A DNA stretch of 64,000 nt from an uncultured Bacilli bacterium (GCA_934097085.1 CAKONK010000002.1:72516-136515), one strand, 5' to 3'. Counted from the first letter of the stretch, positions 8,721 to 18,108 are shown. The notes: generated by a model not told the origin, from the sequence alone. Translations and numbers: made by a program.

Positions 8721-9436
8721 ATACTTCCTCCATCAACCCTTATAACTGAGTTATTTATATAACTTTCATTTGCTACAAAAAAGACAACATTTGCTATTTC
8801 TTCAGGTTTAGCAAATCTTTTAAGTAAAATACCTTTTTTAATATTTTTAATTTGTTTTATAGATAAATCTTTTGTTTGATCTGTTTCAACCCATCCTGGA
8901 CATATAGCATTCACTCTAATCTTCGGAGCAAATATTTTAGCAAAATTATGGGTAAGGGAAATTACACCTGCTTTCGATGCATCATAATCAATACTTTCTG
9001 GGTAATATGTATCAATTCCATTAGTCGAAGAAATATTAACTATACTCCCACTTTTCATTAATTTTGATATATATTTTGTAACTAGAAATGTACCATTTAA
9101 ATTAACATCAATTACTTTTTTAAAATCATCATAAGTTTTAAAATCTAAAATCATATCATTACAAATTCCTGCATTATTAACTAAAACATCTATTTTACCA
9201 AATTTAGCTTTAATTAAACCAGCCATATTAATAACATCTTCCTCTTTTGAAACATCACACTTAATAATTTCACATCTAACATTATATTTTGTAATAATTT
9301 CATTTTTTAAAGAAAGTGCTTCATTTTCACTATTTAAATAATTAATTATTACATCAAAGTTATTCATCGCAAATTTCTCTATAATCGATGCACCTATTCC
9401 TCTTGAGGAACCAGTTACCAAAATAGTTTTTCTCAT
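8714..9436 (-). CDS. Short-chain dehydrogenase/reductase, FabG-like
   Basis: Classical SDR of 240 residues: TGSSRGIG nucleotide-binding loop at the start, NNAGI, catalytic Ser in NISSTNG, Tyr-x-x-x-Lys as YDASK (about 151-155) and the late PGWVETD loop. It resembles 3-oxoacyl-ACP reductase, but no other fatty-acid genes are nearby. It is coupled by overlap to the PLP enzyme downstream, so it may reduce a different carbonyl substrate. The start ATG has AAAGGGGAT upstream. Confidence 0.88.
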   Translation of the reverse strand: MRKTILVTGSSRGIGASIIEKFAMNNFDVIINYLNSENEALSLKNEIITKYNVRCEIIKCDVSKEEDVINMAGLIKAKFGKIDVLVNNAGICNDMILDFKTYDDFKKVIDVNLNGTFLVTKYISKLMKSGSIVNISSTNGIDTYYPESIDYDASKAGVISLTHNFAKIFAPKIRVNAICPGWVETDQTKDLSIKQIKNIKKGILLKRFAKPEEIANVVFFVANESYINNSVIRVDGGSIC

Positions 9437-9490
9437 AAAAATCCCCTTTCAAGCAATTTGTATTATATAATATAAAAAATAAAATAACAA

Positions 9491-9511
9491 GAAAAAGTGC
9501 CTTTAGCACTC
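9491..9511 (-). terminator. Terminator overlapping the rsmA stop
   Basis: Minus strand: AGTGC, TAAAG, GCACT then TTTTTC. The rsmA stop codon lies in the loop of the stem, so the hairpin ends the rsmA transcript. Confidence 0.7.
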
Positions 9512-10270
9512 TAAACTCTTAAAAATTTCAATAAATATATCTTCCCTAATTTGCTCTGCACGAACACTTTCAGTTAATCCATATTTATTTAATACATTCA
9601 TTATCTTTTCAAAATCATAAGAAACAATGTTATTTTTCAAAGTCTTTCTTTTATGAGAAAAACTTTCCTTAAGAAAAGCAAAGTATTTTTCTGGATTAAT
9701 ATCAGGCACTTTATCTTTTAAAGATAAAGAAATAACTTCACTATCTACCTTTGGCACGGGATCAAAATTATTCTTAGATACAAATATTTCTTTATTTACT
9801 TCATAATAAAAATTTAAAAATAAAGTAAAATAACCATAATCTTTAGTATTAACTTTGGCACTATATCTATCAGCGACTTCTTTTTGAACCATAAAAACCA
9901 TTTTTTGAGCTTTAATATTATTTATTAAAAATTCTAAAATTGGACTTGTTATATAGTAAGGTAAATTACCCACTACAAAAACATTTTGATATGCTTTAGT
10001 AATTTCTTTTAAATCTACATTTAAAATATCTTCATATATTATTTTACATTTTTCACTTTGATATTTATCTAAATAAACTTTTAAATCTGTATCTATTTCA
10101 ATACACACTAAATCACAAGCCTTTTGTGTTAAATATTTAGTAAGAGCACCTCTTCCTGGGCCAATTTCAATAATTAAATCATTTTCAGTTGGATATACTA
10201 AATCAGTTATATTTTTAATTATTTCTTCATTTTTTAAAAAGTTTTGACCATAATATTTTTTAGCTTTCAT
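9503..10270 (-). CDS. rsmA: 16S rRNA dimethyladenosine transferase
   Basis: Methylates A1518 and A1519 of 16S rRNA. It begins KAKKYYGQNFL, has the SAM-binding IEIGPGRGALT and the catalytic NLPYYITSP motif. I choose the ATG at 10270-10268 because the family starts right before the GQNFL motif; a longer reading frame upstream only copies the overlapping 3D-domain gene. That gives 255 residues, slightly short for KsgA. It overlaps the 3D gene by 11 bases. In B. subtilis rnmV lies between the 3D gene and ksgA; here it is absent. Confidence 0.95.
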   Translation of the reverse strand: MKAKKYYGQNFLKNEEIIKNITDLVYPTENDLIIEIGPGRGALTKYLTQKACDLVCIEIDTDLKVYLDKYQSEKCKIIYEDILNVDLKEITKAYQNVFVVGNLPYYITSPILEFLINNIKAQKMVFMVQKEVADRYSAKVNTKDYGYFTLFLNFYYEVNKEIFVSKNNFDPVPKVDSEVISLSLKDKVPDINPEKYFAFLKESFSHKRKTLKNNIVSYDFEKIMNVLNKYGLTESVRAEQIREDIFIEIFKSLEC

Positions 10271-10796
10271 TATTCCATCCACTTCGTAATACATCATAGG
10301 TTGCATTAAATCTTCCAACAGTACCAATAGCATAATCATAACTTGGAGAAAGCAAATCTAAATCATTACCTGGAACACCTCTATCAAGAACAATTGCAAT
10401 TATTGGTTCACTTGATATTCTTGGAGCATCAAACTTAACAATTGATCCACATGGTAAATTTGCGCTCGAAGCAACTATATTTACAGTACCATACTGACTA
10501 TCGGGATAAGTAGTAGTGCCATCTTTAATATTGTAACTACTCATACACGCTAAAGTTCCACCACACAAAGGGCAATTAAAAATGTAACCTGTAATTTGAC
10601 CATTAAAAGTATCTTTTGCACTATATAATGCATCATAATCAAATTCATTAATCTTTAATGCCATAGCAACTTCATCAATAGTTCTATTTGGATTATTATT
10701 ATGAACTCTCGCTTCATAAATAGGACTATTTGTAAAAGTCATAAATACTACAAAAACTAATATCAAAAATTGAAACATTTTTATTACTTTCTTCAT
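10260..10796 (-). CDS. Secreted or anchored 3D-domain protein (YabE-like)
   Basis: 178 residues. One hydrophobic segment (about 5-24) forms a signal peptide or anchor. The C-terminal half is a 3D domain with three conserved Asp in IAIVLDRGVPGNDLDLL, the fold of peptidoglycan lytic transglycosylases of the MltA/Rpf type. A Cys-x-x-Cys motif, NCPLCGG, precedes the domain, with a third Cys shortly after. It lacks the G5 and DUF348 repeats of B. subtilis YabE but sits at the same place between tatD and rsmA. Likely a cell-wall enzyme, perhaps in sporulation or germination. Confidence 0.8.
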   Translation of the reverse strand: MKKVIKMFQFLILVFVVFMTFTNSPIYEARVHNNNPNRTIDEVAMALKINEFDYDALYSAKDTFNGQITGYIFNCPLCGGTLACMSSYNIKDGTTTYPDSQYGTVNIVASSANLPCGSIVKFDAPRISSEPIIAIVLDRGVPGNDLDLLSPSYDYAIGTVGRFNATYDVLRSGWNNES

Positions 10797-10846
10797 ACTA
10801 TCCTCTTATACAAAGTATTATAGCATATAAACCTTTCAAAATAAAG

Positions 10847-10879
10847 AAAAAGTATATAATCATTACTAATCATATACTT
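10847..10879 (-). terminator. Terminator at the tatD stop
   Basis: Minus strand: AAGTATAT, about 14 bases of loop, ATATACTT, then further T. The first arm includes the last codons of tatD. It ends the dut-metG-tatD unit. Confidence 0.7.
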
Positions 10880-11619
10880 ATATTAAATAACGTTTTCACA
10901 TTAGAATTAGTTATTTTTTCTAATTCTTCAATTGAAATATTAAGATTTTCTGAAATAAACTGAGCAATACATTTTACATTTCCGGGGTAATTTTGTTTTC
11001 CTCTAAAAGGAACTGGTGTTAAATATGGACTATCAGTTTCAAATAAAATATTTTGAATGCCAATTTCTCTATATACCTCAATTAACTTACAATTTTTAAA
11101 AGTAATCACCCCATTAACTCCTAAATAAAAGCCTAATTTAATATATTCTTTAGCCATTTCTAAACTACCAGAAAATGAATGAATTACTCCCTTAACCTTA
11201 TATTTTTTTAAAATATTAATTGCATCATAACCAGCATCTCTACTGTGAATTACAACAGGTAAATTATATTTTTCAGCAAGTGATAATTGTTTTTCAAATA
11301 CACTAATTTGCTTTTCTTTATTAAAACCATCATAATGATAGTCTAAACCTATCTCACCAATACCAACCACATTTGAATTATTTAACTTTTTTTCTAACAA
11401 AGAAATATCTTCATCATTAATATCGTTTGCAAATTCTGGATGATAACCTATAACAGCATAAATACTGTCATTTTTAATACTTAAAACTTCTTCATTAGTA
11501 CTTTTATCACAACCAGCATTTATACATATATTAATACCATTATTTTTGGAGTTTTGAATAACTTCTTCAATATTGTCATAGTATTCTTTATATAAATGAC
11601 AATGGGTATCTATAAACAT
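10870..11619 (-). CDS. tatD: TatD family metal-dependent DNase
   Basis: TIM-barrel hydrolase of 249 residues, YabD in B. subtilis. The metal ligands are visible: THCH at residues 5-8, GEIGLDYHY, VVIHSRDA, VIHSFSG and ETDSPYL. It overlaps metG by a single base in a TAATG junction, which indicates translational coupling. metS-yabD is also the B. subtilis order. The stop is TGA, showing that TGA is not a Trp codon here. Confidence 0.95.
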   Translation of the reverse strand: MFIDTHCHLYKEYYDNIEEVIQNSKNNGINICINAGCDKSTNEEVLSIKNDSIYAVIGYHPEFANDINDEDISLLEKKLNNSNVVGIGEIGLDYHYDGFNKEKQISVFEKQLSLAEKYNLPVVIHSRDAGYDAINILKKYKVKGVIHSFSGSLEMAKEYIKLGFYLGVNGVITFKNCKLIEVYREIGIQNILFETDSPYLTPVPFRGKQNYPGNVKCIAQFISENLNISIEELEKITNSNVKTLFNISI

Positions 11620-13151
11620 TATTTTTCAATCCTTGCAAATAATACTTCAGGTGAATTAACAGTATTTGGACTTTCATATTTACCAAATTCGTTAAGACTA
11701 TCAAATTTTGTTTCTTTAGTATTAATTTGATTAAATATTTTCTCTGCAGTTGTAGGTAAAAATGCTTGTAATAAAACAGTGCCAATTCTTATACACTCTA
11801 ATAAGTTATAAAGGATACATTCAAGTCTTTCTTTTTTACTTTCATCTTTCGCAAGTATCCAAGGAGTAACATCATCAATATATTTATTACATTTTCTAAA
11901 TAAATCAAATATTTTATCTATAGCATTTGAAAGTTCTAAATTATCAACTAAAGTTGTAACATTTTCTTTTAAAGATGTAGCATAATCAATTAAATCTTTA
12001 TCTATATCTTCATAAGTCTTAGTATTAGTAACTTTACCATCAAAATATTTATTAACCATACCAATAGTTCTATTAACAAGGTTTCCTAATATATTTGCTA
12101 AATCTGAGTTTGTTCTTGTTATAAGGGCTTCCTCAGAAAAATTTCCATCACTTCCAAATGGTACCTCACGAAGTGCATAATATCTTACAGCATCCACTCC
12201 ATAGGCATTAATATATTCTCTAGGATCTTTATAATTGCCTAAACTTTTTGATATTTTTCCACCATCTATTACTAGCCATCCATGACCAAAAACCTTTTTA
12301 GGTAAAGGCAAATCTAATGCTTTTAACATAATAGGCCAAATAATTGTGTGAAATCTAACTATTTCCTTACCTACAATATGTAAATCCGCTGGCCAATACT
12401 TTTTAAATAAACTATCATCATCGGTTAAATAACCTAAAGCAGAAATATAATTTGATAATGCATCAATCCAAACATAAACAACATGGTTTTCATCAAATGA
12501 TACTGGTACACCCCATTTAAATGAAGTTCTTGATACACATAAATCTGAAAGACCAGGTTTAATAAAGTTATTAATCATTTCATTTTTTCTTGATGATGGT
12601 TCAATAAAATCTGGGTGACTTTCTAAAAATTTCTCGAGCCAAGCTTGATATTTAGAAAGTTTAAAGAAATATGCTTCCTCTTTTACTTCGTGAACTTCTC
12701 TATGACAATCAGGACAATTACCATTTTCATCAAGTTGAGTTTCAGTCCAAAATGATTCACAAGGAGTACAATATAGTCCTTTATATTCTCCTTTATAAAT
12801 GTCCCCTTGATCATATAACTTTTTAAATATTTTTTGAACTACTTCTTCGTGTTCTTTATCAGTTGTTCTTATAAATTTATCATAACTGATATTTAATGAA
12901 GACCATAAATCTTTGGCATTATCCACTATTTTGTCTACATATTCTTTTGGGGTAACTCCCTTTTCTTTAGCCTTTCTTTCAATTTTTTGACCGTGTTCAT
13001 CTGTTCCAGTTAAGAAAAATGTATCATAACCAGATAATCTTTTAAATCTTGCAATTGAATCAGCAATTATAGTTGTATAACAATGACCTATATGAAAATT
13101 ATCAGATGGATAATATATAGGTGTTGTTATATAAAATTTTTTATTTTCCAT
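11619..13151 (-). CDS. metG: Methionyl-tRNA synthetase, short form
   Basis: Charges tRNA-Met. Class I signature HIGHCYTT (residues 21-28), KISKSLGN for the KMSKS loop (about 300) and four Cys in two CxxC pairs (CTPC, CPDC) for the zinc knuckle. At 510 residues it stops after the anticodon-binding helical domain and lacks the C-terminal OB-fold tRNA-binding domain of the B. subtilis enzyme (about 660). It lies 9 bases after dut; both follow a T-box leader. Confidence 0.96.
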   Translation of the reverse strand: MENKKFYITTPIYYPSDNFHIGHCYTTIIADSIARFKRLSGYDTFFLTGTDEHGQKIERKAKEKGVTPKEYVDKIVDNAKDLWSSLNISYDKFIRTTDKEHEEVVQKIFKKLYDQGDIYKGEYKGLYCTPCESFWTETQLDENGNCPDCHREVHEVKEEAYFFKLSKYQAWLEKFLESHPDFIEPSSRKNEMINNFIKPGLSDLCVSRTSFKWGVPVSFDENHVVYVWIDALSNYISALGYLTDDDSLFKKYWPADLHIVGKEIVRFHTIIWPIMLKALDLPLPKKVFGHGWLVIDGGKISKSLGNYKDPREYINAYGVDAVRYYALREVPFGSDGNFSEEALITRTNSDLANILGNLVNRTIGMVNKYFDGKVTNTKTYEDIDKDLIDYATSLKENVTTLVDNLELSNAIDKIFDLFRKCNKYIDDVTPWILAKDESKKERLECILYNLLECIRIGTVLLQAFLPTTAEKIFNQINTKETKFDSLNEFGKYESPNTVNSPEVLFARIEK

Positions 13152-13160
13152 AAACCCTCC

Positions 13161-13634
13161 TTAATTATTGGTACTTCCAATGCCACCAGTACGTTTTTGA
13201 TTATTTTCTTCGCCACAAGTTAAGTATTTAATTATAATTCCTTGAGCATAGGCATCACCTTTATTAATTACAAAATCTTTTGTTCCTTCATTTTGAAGTG
13301 CAACATACATATGACCTTCATTAGATTCATTATTATAGTAGTCAGCATCTATAACACCTACTTGATTACATAGTCTAATATTATATTTAAAGCCCATTGA
13401 ACTTCTTACAACTATCAAAAGTACTTCATCATCTTGAAGTTTTACTTTATAACCTGTAGGTATTTTCTTTATTTCTCCGGGTTTAATTGTAACATCTTCG
13501 AAAGCAATAAAATCATAGCCAGCACTTTTACTAGTCTTTCTAATTGGAAGAACTATACTTTCATATAATTTTTCATCATCCTTTACACTTTTTTTAAATT
13601 CCTCAAAACTTATTTTTTCAAATCCTCTTTCCAT
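13161..13634 (-). CDS. dut: dUTP diphosphatase
   Basis: Trimeric dUTPase that removes dUTP and supplies dUMP. The five family motifs can be followed: SAGYDF, VRSSMGF, the NQVGVIDADYY uracil-binding hairpin with its Asp, YAQGIII and the C-terminal RTGGIGST arm. 157 residues, normal length. It is the first gene after the T-box leader and lies 9 bases ahead of metG, an unusual partner for the synthetase. Confidence 0.93.
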   Translation of the reverse strand: MERGFEKISFEEFKKSVKDDEKLYESIVLPIRKTSKSAGYDFIAFEDVTIKPGEIKKIPTGYKVKLQDDEVLLIVVRSSMGFKYNIRLCNQVGVIDADYYNNESNEGHMYVALQNEGTKDFVINKGDAYAQGIIIKYLTCGEENNQKRTGGIGSTNN

Positions 13635-13654
13635 TTACACTCCTCTTTTCTAAA

Positions 13655-13866
13655 AAACAAAAAATCACGAACTAAAGGACGAATATAATCCGCGGTACCA
13701 CCTTAATTCATGATTTACATGCACTTTCTAATTATAAGGTAATTAACCATTAAACTCAAAGACTCACAATATAAATCGTTATTACTTAATTCCACCAAAC
13801 TTAAGCTCTCTATAAATTCAATTTATAAATCTTTCTTCTCCACATTTAATAAGTCAATATTACCAT
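13655..13866 (-). promoter_or_regulatory. T-box riboswitch leader ahead of dut-metG
   Basis: On the minus strand the T-box core AAGGTGGTACCGCGG lies at 13704-13690. It is followed by a strong terminator: ATCATGAATTAAGG pairs with CCTTTAGTTCGTGAT, then a T run at about 13661-13655. Upstream are AGAGAGC (about 13811-13805) and GTTTGGTGGAA of the stem I apex. The element is short, about 200 bases, with no room for stems II and IIA/B. Uncharged tRNA should favour the antiterminator and turn on dut-metG-tatD. I could not fix the specifier codon: an ATG at 13750-13748 is a candidate, but it does not sit in an obvious specifier loop. Confidence 0.9.
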
Positions 13867-13871
13867 AATTT

Positions 13872-14360
13872 TTAACGGTTTTCAATAAGTTTTAATATAA
13901 TATTTGTAAGAATTTTTTCTTCATTTGTAAATGCTGTTTCCTTAGTAAACATAAGTAAACCCAAAATATCACTTTCTACAATTATTGGATAAATTACAAA
14001 ATATCCATTTATTTTATTAATAGTTTCTTTATTAATACTTTCATATCTTTTTCTTTCTTCGATTAGTTCAAGTAACTTACTATCAAGCTCTTTATTTTTA
14101 AAATTTCCTATGGTAATAATCTTTTCTTTATTGGTTACAAAGACCTTTATATTTAATTTTTCCTCAATAATTTTTACAACATTATTCGAGTAATTTAAAA
14201 TATTATCACTTTTTTCATATTTTGTTAAAACTATTTTCATATCATCAATAAATATTTCTAAATCATCATTACTATGTATACCAAGTACATTACGAATTTC
14301 TTTGGGAATTACTATTCTTCCTAACTCATCTATTTTTCTTACAATACCTGTACTTTTCAA
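13872..14360 (-). CDS. spoVT: Stage V sporulation transcription regulator SpoVT
   Basis: Forespore regulator with an N-terminal AbrB-type swapped-hairpin domain and a C-terminal GAF-like domain. KSTGIVRKIDELGRIVIPKEIR at the start matches the family exactly. I place the start at TTG 14360-14358: it lies 6 bases after GAGGTG and gives the family's standard N-terminus, while the GTG three codons upstream overlaps the ribosome site. 162 residues. It follows mfd as in B. subtilis. The ribosome site and start are caught in a perfect hairpin, described separately. Confidence 0.93.
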   Translation of the reverse strand: MKSTGIVRKIDELGRIVIPKEIRNVLGIHSNDDLEIFIDDMKIVLTKYEKSDNILNYSNNVVKIIEEKLNIKVFVTNKEKIITIGNFKNKELDSKLLELIEERKRYESINKETINKINGYFVIYPIIVESDILGLLMFTKETAFTNEEKILTNIILKLIENR

Positions 14361-14388
14361 AAAACACACCTCATATTTAGTGTGTTTT
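14361..14388 (-). terminator. Perfect hairpin after mfd covering the spoVT ribosome site
   Basis: Nine-base arms AAAACACAC and GTGTGTTTT with a 10-base loop. On the minus strand the last arm ends in a run of six T, so it can act as the mfd terminator. The spoVT site GAGGTG straddles the loop and arm, and the TTG start follows the stem directly. Read-through from mfd would therefore be poorly translated for spoVT. Confidence 0.7.
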
Positions 14389-14405
14389 CTTTTTTATAGA
14401 TTATA

Positions 14406-17400
14406 CTAATTAATTGTATTAAGTAATCTAACAATATATCTTATAAAATGTTCTTTTAAATTTGCATATTTTAATGTAACAATTATTTGATTATGTCTAT
14501 TAGCAAAAGAGAAATTTCTTGAGATACTTAGGGCATTAAGTAAAAGTTTATCTCCTTTAACTTTTGATGATAACTTTTCAGGTAAAACTATTTCTATGAA
14601 TCTACCTGTTTGTCTAATTTGTGTAATATTATATTTTTGTGCCATCTTTTCAAACCATTCTTCATACATATAATCTTCCATTTCAAGGGTAATTTTACCA
14701 AAACGATCTTCAAGAACGCTTTTAATTTGCTGCAACTTATCATAACTATCAATTGCATTTATCATCTGATGAATTTCTATCTTAATATTTTCATCATCAA
14801 CATAACTATCATCAATATGTGTATTTATATTTATAAGAGATTGTTCATTATCACTTTCGTTAATAGGTAAACCTTTTACTCTTTTAAGTTCATCCTCAAT
14901 CATTTTCGTATAAAGTGACACACCTACTGTATCTACAAATCCTGCTTGGGAAGAGCCAAAAATATCTCCAGAACCACGAATTGATAAGTCACGCATTGCT
15001 ATTTTATAACCACTACCTAATGCTGTAAACTCCTTTATTGCATGTAAACGCTTAACTGCGGTTTCATTTAACATTTTATTTTTATTATAAAGTAAATAAG
15101 CATAAGCAATTTTATCACTTCGACCAACTCTTCCTCTTATTTGGTATAATTGGGCAAGCCCGAAATTATCGGCATCATAAACTATTAACGTATTAGCATT
15201 TGCAATATCAATACCATTTTCAATAATCGTAGTACATAACAAAATATCAAACTTATGCATTGTAAAATCTTCCATAATTTCATCTAAAGCATCTTTATTC
15301 ATTTGCCCGTGAGCACATCTAATTTTAGCCTCGGGAACTAAAGTTTTTAAAGCATTCATTTTTGACACTAAACCCTCGATATTATTATAAAGCATAAATA
15401 TTTGTCCATTACGACCTAGCTCTTTATAAATTGCATCTTTGATTATGTAATCATCCTCACTAGTAACATAAGTTTGAACTGGGTATCTATTATTTGGTGC
15501 AGTTTCAATTATAGATAAATTTCGAAGTCCTGATAATGCCATTTTTAAAGTTCTAGGTATTGGGGTTGCTGATAAAGTTAATACATTAATATCATTTTTT
15601 AATTCCTTTATTTTTTCTTTATGTTTAACTCCAAATCTTTGCTCCTCATCAATTATTAATAAACCTAATTTTTTATATTTAATCTTATCATTAAATAACT
15701 TATGAGTTCCAAATACTACATCAATACTTCCATTTTCTAATCCAGTTAATATGCTTTGTTCCTCTTTTAAGGTGGTAAACCTATTATAAAGTCTTATTTC
15801 AACAGGCCAAGAGGCAAATCTTTTTTTAGCAACATTATACTGCTGTTTTGATAGTATTGTTGTAGGACACAAATAAATAACCTGTTTATTATTAAGTATT
15901 GCTCTAAACATTGCTCTTAATGCAACCTCGGTTTTACCAAAGCCAACATCACCACAAAGAAGTCTATCCATTGGAATATCACTATCTAGATCATCATTAA
16001 TATCATTAACTGCATTTTGTTGATCTAAAGTTAAATCATAAATAAATTCATTACCAAAAATTTGTTCCTCCTCAAACCTTTTATAAGGAGTAGTCTTTGT
16101 TTCCAATCTTTTTTGATATAAATCCATTAATTCTTTTGTAATATCCTTTATTTTTGCTTCAACATATTTTCTAGTCTTAAGCCAAGAGGAAGAATTTAAT
16201 TTATTAATTTTAGGTTTAGTACCATCTTTATCAGAATATTTATAAATATTTTCTATTTTTTGAACTGGTATATATATTTTATCATTTCCTTCATAAAGAA
16301 TTTGAATATAATCTTTTGTTATGTTATTGCTTGTTAAACTAACAAGGCCATTGTAAATACCAATTCCATGATTTATATGAACAACATAATCACCTTTATT
16401 AAGTTCATTATAATCTACAATTTTTTTGCCACCGTATAAGTTATTTTGATATTTATAATCCCTTTTTATATTATCTATATCAAATTCACTTATTATAACA
16501 TATTTACCTATAATAAACCCGTGATTAATCTTTTTCTTAATAATATTTACATTTGTAAAAAGTTCTCGAATCTTTTTGATTTCATTATCATTTGATAGAT
16601 AAAAATAAATTTCTTTTCCTGATTCTTTCCACTTATTAACATTTTCTTGCAAAAGAGGAATATCATTATTAAAATTATCAATGCTTTGCGTAACTATTTC
16701 AATATCTGATTTTTCATTTTTAAAATGATTTAAAGTTAAAACATATTCTGGATTTATTTCCTCAAGTTCATATAAAAGTTTTTCATGTTTACCACTATGC
16801 TGCTTATAAGCAGTAATGTCCTCACAAATCTTTTTATAAGAGGCATTAATCTGTGGTAAGTCCACATTTACTAGAGTTGCTTTATCAGTATAATCATAAA
16901 TTGAACTTGTTTCATTTGTATTTATTTCCGCGATCGGTTTAAGCATTATTTCATCAATACTATTAATAGTCATTTGTGTATTTTCATCAAAATACCTAAT
17001 ACTACTTACTATATCATCATCAAATTCAATTCTAATTGGATGCTTCTCATTTATTAAATAAATATCAACAATCATTCCACGGACAGAAAAGTCCCCTGAA
17101 GCAGTAGTTAAGGCATCTTTATTATAACCAAATTCAAATAAAGTATCTAATAATTTCTTTCGAGGTAATTTATCACCAACTTTTATTAGCATCTTGCTTT
17201 GAGAAAATTCTTTATTATTAGGAAGTAGCATTAAGTAGCCCATTAAGTTACAAATAACAATATGTTTTTTTGAACTTAACTTATCCAAAGTATTTAGTCT
17301 AGTTAATTTTAATTCAGGTGAAGATGCTACCACATCAGATATAAACTCATCTTTTAAAAATAATAATACATCATCACTATATGTTTGAAATAAATTATAA

Positions 17401-17567
17401 TAATTATTTGCTTCATAAATAGAGCTTACTAAAAAAATGATATTCTTTTCTTGTTTTTTAAATAAATTTAACACATAAAAAACATTTAACTCGGAAGTTA
17501 AACCACATATAACACTATTATTTTTATAAACAAAAAAATCATCTAGAAAATCCATTTTATTCTCCAT
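14406..17567 (-). CDS. mfd: Transcription-repair coupling factor Mfd
   Basis: ATP-dependent translocase that removes RNA polymerase stalled at DNA damage and recruits UvrA. The 1053 residues contain a UvrB-like N-terminal region, the RNA-polymerase-interacting domain (GDYVVHINHGIGIYNG, about 395-410), superfamily II helicase motifs (GDVGFGKTEVA Walker A, DEEQRFG DEAD-like box, LSATPIPRT) and the TRG motif region, RGRVGRS included. It is shorter than the B. subtilis protein (1177), mostly in the N-terminal half. It overlaps pth by 11 bases, giving pth-mfd, as in B. subtilis apart from the missing fin gene. Confidence 0.97.
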   Translation of the reverse strand: MENKMDFLDDFFVYKNNSVICGLTSELNVFYVLNLFKKQEKNIIFLVSSIYEANNYYNLFQTYSDDVLLFLKDEFISDVVASSPELKLTRLNTLDKLSSKKHIVICNLMGYLMLLPNNKEFSQSKMLIKVGDKLPRKKLLDTLFEFGYNKDALTTASGDFSVRGMIVDIYLINEKHPIRIEFDDDIVSSIRYFDENTQMTINSIDEIMLKPIAEINTNETSSIYDYTDKATLVNVDLPQINASYKKICEDITAYKQHSGKHEKLLYELEEINPEYVLTLNHFKNEKSDIEIVTQSIDNFNNDIPLLQENVNKWKESGKEIYFYLSNDNEIKKIRELFTNVNIIKKKINHGFIIGKYVIISEFDIDNIKRDYKYQNNLYGGKKIVDYNELNKGDYVVHINHGIGIYNGLVSLTSNNITKDYIQILYEGNDKIYIPVQKIENIYKYSDKDGTKPKINKLNSSSWLKTRKYVEAKIKDITKELMDLYQKRLETKTTPYKRFEEEQIFGNEFIYDLTLDQQNAVNDINDDLDSDIPMDRLLCGDVGFGKTEVALRAMFRAILNNKQVIYLCPTTILSKQQYNVAKKRFASWPVEIRLYNRFTTLKEEQSILTGLENGSIDVVFGTHKLFNDKIKYKKLGLLIIDEEQRFGVKHKEKIKELKNDINVLTLSATPIPRTLKMALSGLRNLSIIETAPNNRYPVQTYVTSEDDYIIKDAIYKELGRNGQIFMLYNNIEGLVSKMNALKTLVPEAKIRCAHGQMNKDALDEIMEDFTMHKFDILLCTTIIENGIDIANANTLIVYDADNFGLAQLYQIRGRVGRSDKIAYAYLLYNKNKMLNETAVKRLHAIKEFTALGSGYKIAMRDLSIRGSGDIFGSSQAGFVDTVGVSLYTKMIEDELKRVKGLPINESDNEQSLININTHIDDSYVDDENIKIEIHQMINAIDSYDKLQQIKSVLEDRFGKITLEMEDYMYEEWFEKMAQKYNITQIRQTGRFIEIVLPEKLSSKVKGDKLLLNALSISRNFSFANRHNQIIVTLKYANLKEHFIRYIVRLLNTIN

Positions 17568-18108
17568 TTGAATTATATTTATTCATACACACTGTAGTAC
17601 CATCACAAATAAATGTATTAATCATTTCTTTAAACTTATCATTTTGTAAATAAGTTATTTCCTCTTTTGATAAATTACCTAGAACATAATCTTTTTGATC
17701 TAAAGAAAACTTTCTACCAATACCCACTTTTAAATGAGTAAAATTAGTTGTTCCTAAAGAATTTATAATTGATTTAATACCGTTATGTCCTCCAGCTGAA
17801 GAGTTAAATTTAAATCTAATAGTTTTTTCTGGTAAATCTAAATCATCGTGAATTATTAAAATATCTTCAGTTGAAATCTTATAAAAATTAACCACCTTTT
17901 GTACTGCTAAACCTGATAAATTCATAAAAGTTAATGGTTTAATAAAAATAACTTTTTCATTATTAATATTTTTTTCTAAAAATTCATAATTATCTTTAGT
18001 ATGCCATTTTTCACCATTAAAATAACTATCTAAAATAATAAATCCAACATTATGTCTTGATTTTTCATATTCTTTACCAGGATTACCTAGTCCCACGATT
18101 AACTTCAT
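17557..18108 (-). CDS. pth: Peptidyl-tRNA hydrolase
   Basis: Recycles peptidyl-tRNA released from ribosomes (SpoVC in B. subtilis). It has GLGNPGKEYEKSRHNVGF with the conserved Asn and catalytic His, FIKPLTFMNLSG and the HDDLDLP and GGHNGIKSI motifs. 183 residues. The start overlaps the trmN6-like gene by 26 bases and the end overlaps mfd by 11, showing a tightly packed unit. Confidence 0.96.
   Translation of the reverse strand: MKLIVGLGNPGKEYEKSRHNVGFIILDSYFNGEKWHTKDNYEFLEKNINNEKVIFIKPLTFMNLSGLAVQKVVNFYKISTEDILIIHDDLDLPEKTIRFKFNSSAGGHNGIKSIINSLGTTNFTHLKVGIGRKFSLDQKDYVLGNLSKEEITYLQNDKFKEMINTFICDGTTVCMNKYNSNGE

Noticed and set aside
10271..10339. Longer rsmA start with 23 extra residues
   Set aside because: The extension lies wholly inside the 3D-domain gene, and the family begins at the internal ATG before GQNFL.
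14361..14369. GTG start for spoVT
   Set aside because: It overlaps the ribosome site; the TTG three codons later is well spaced and matches the family N-terminus.
14610..14870. Plus-strand frame within mfd
   Set aside because: Antisense shadow of an AT-rich gene; no ribosome site or family match.
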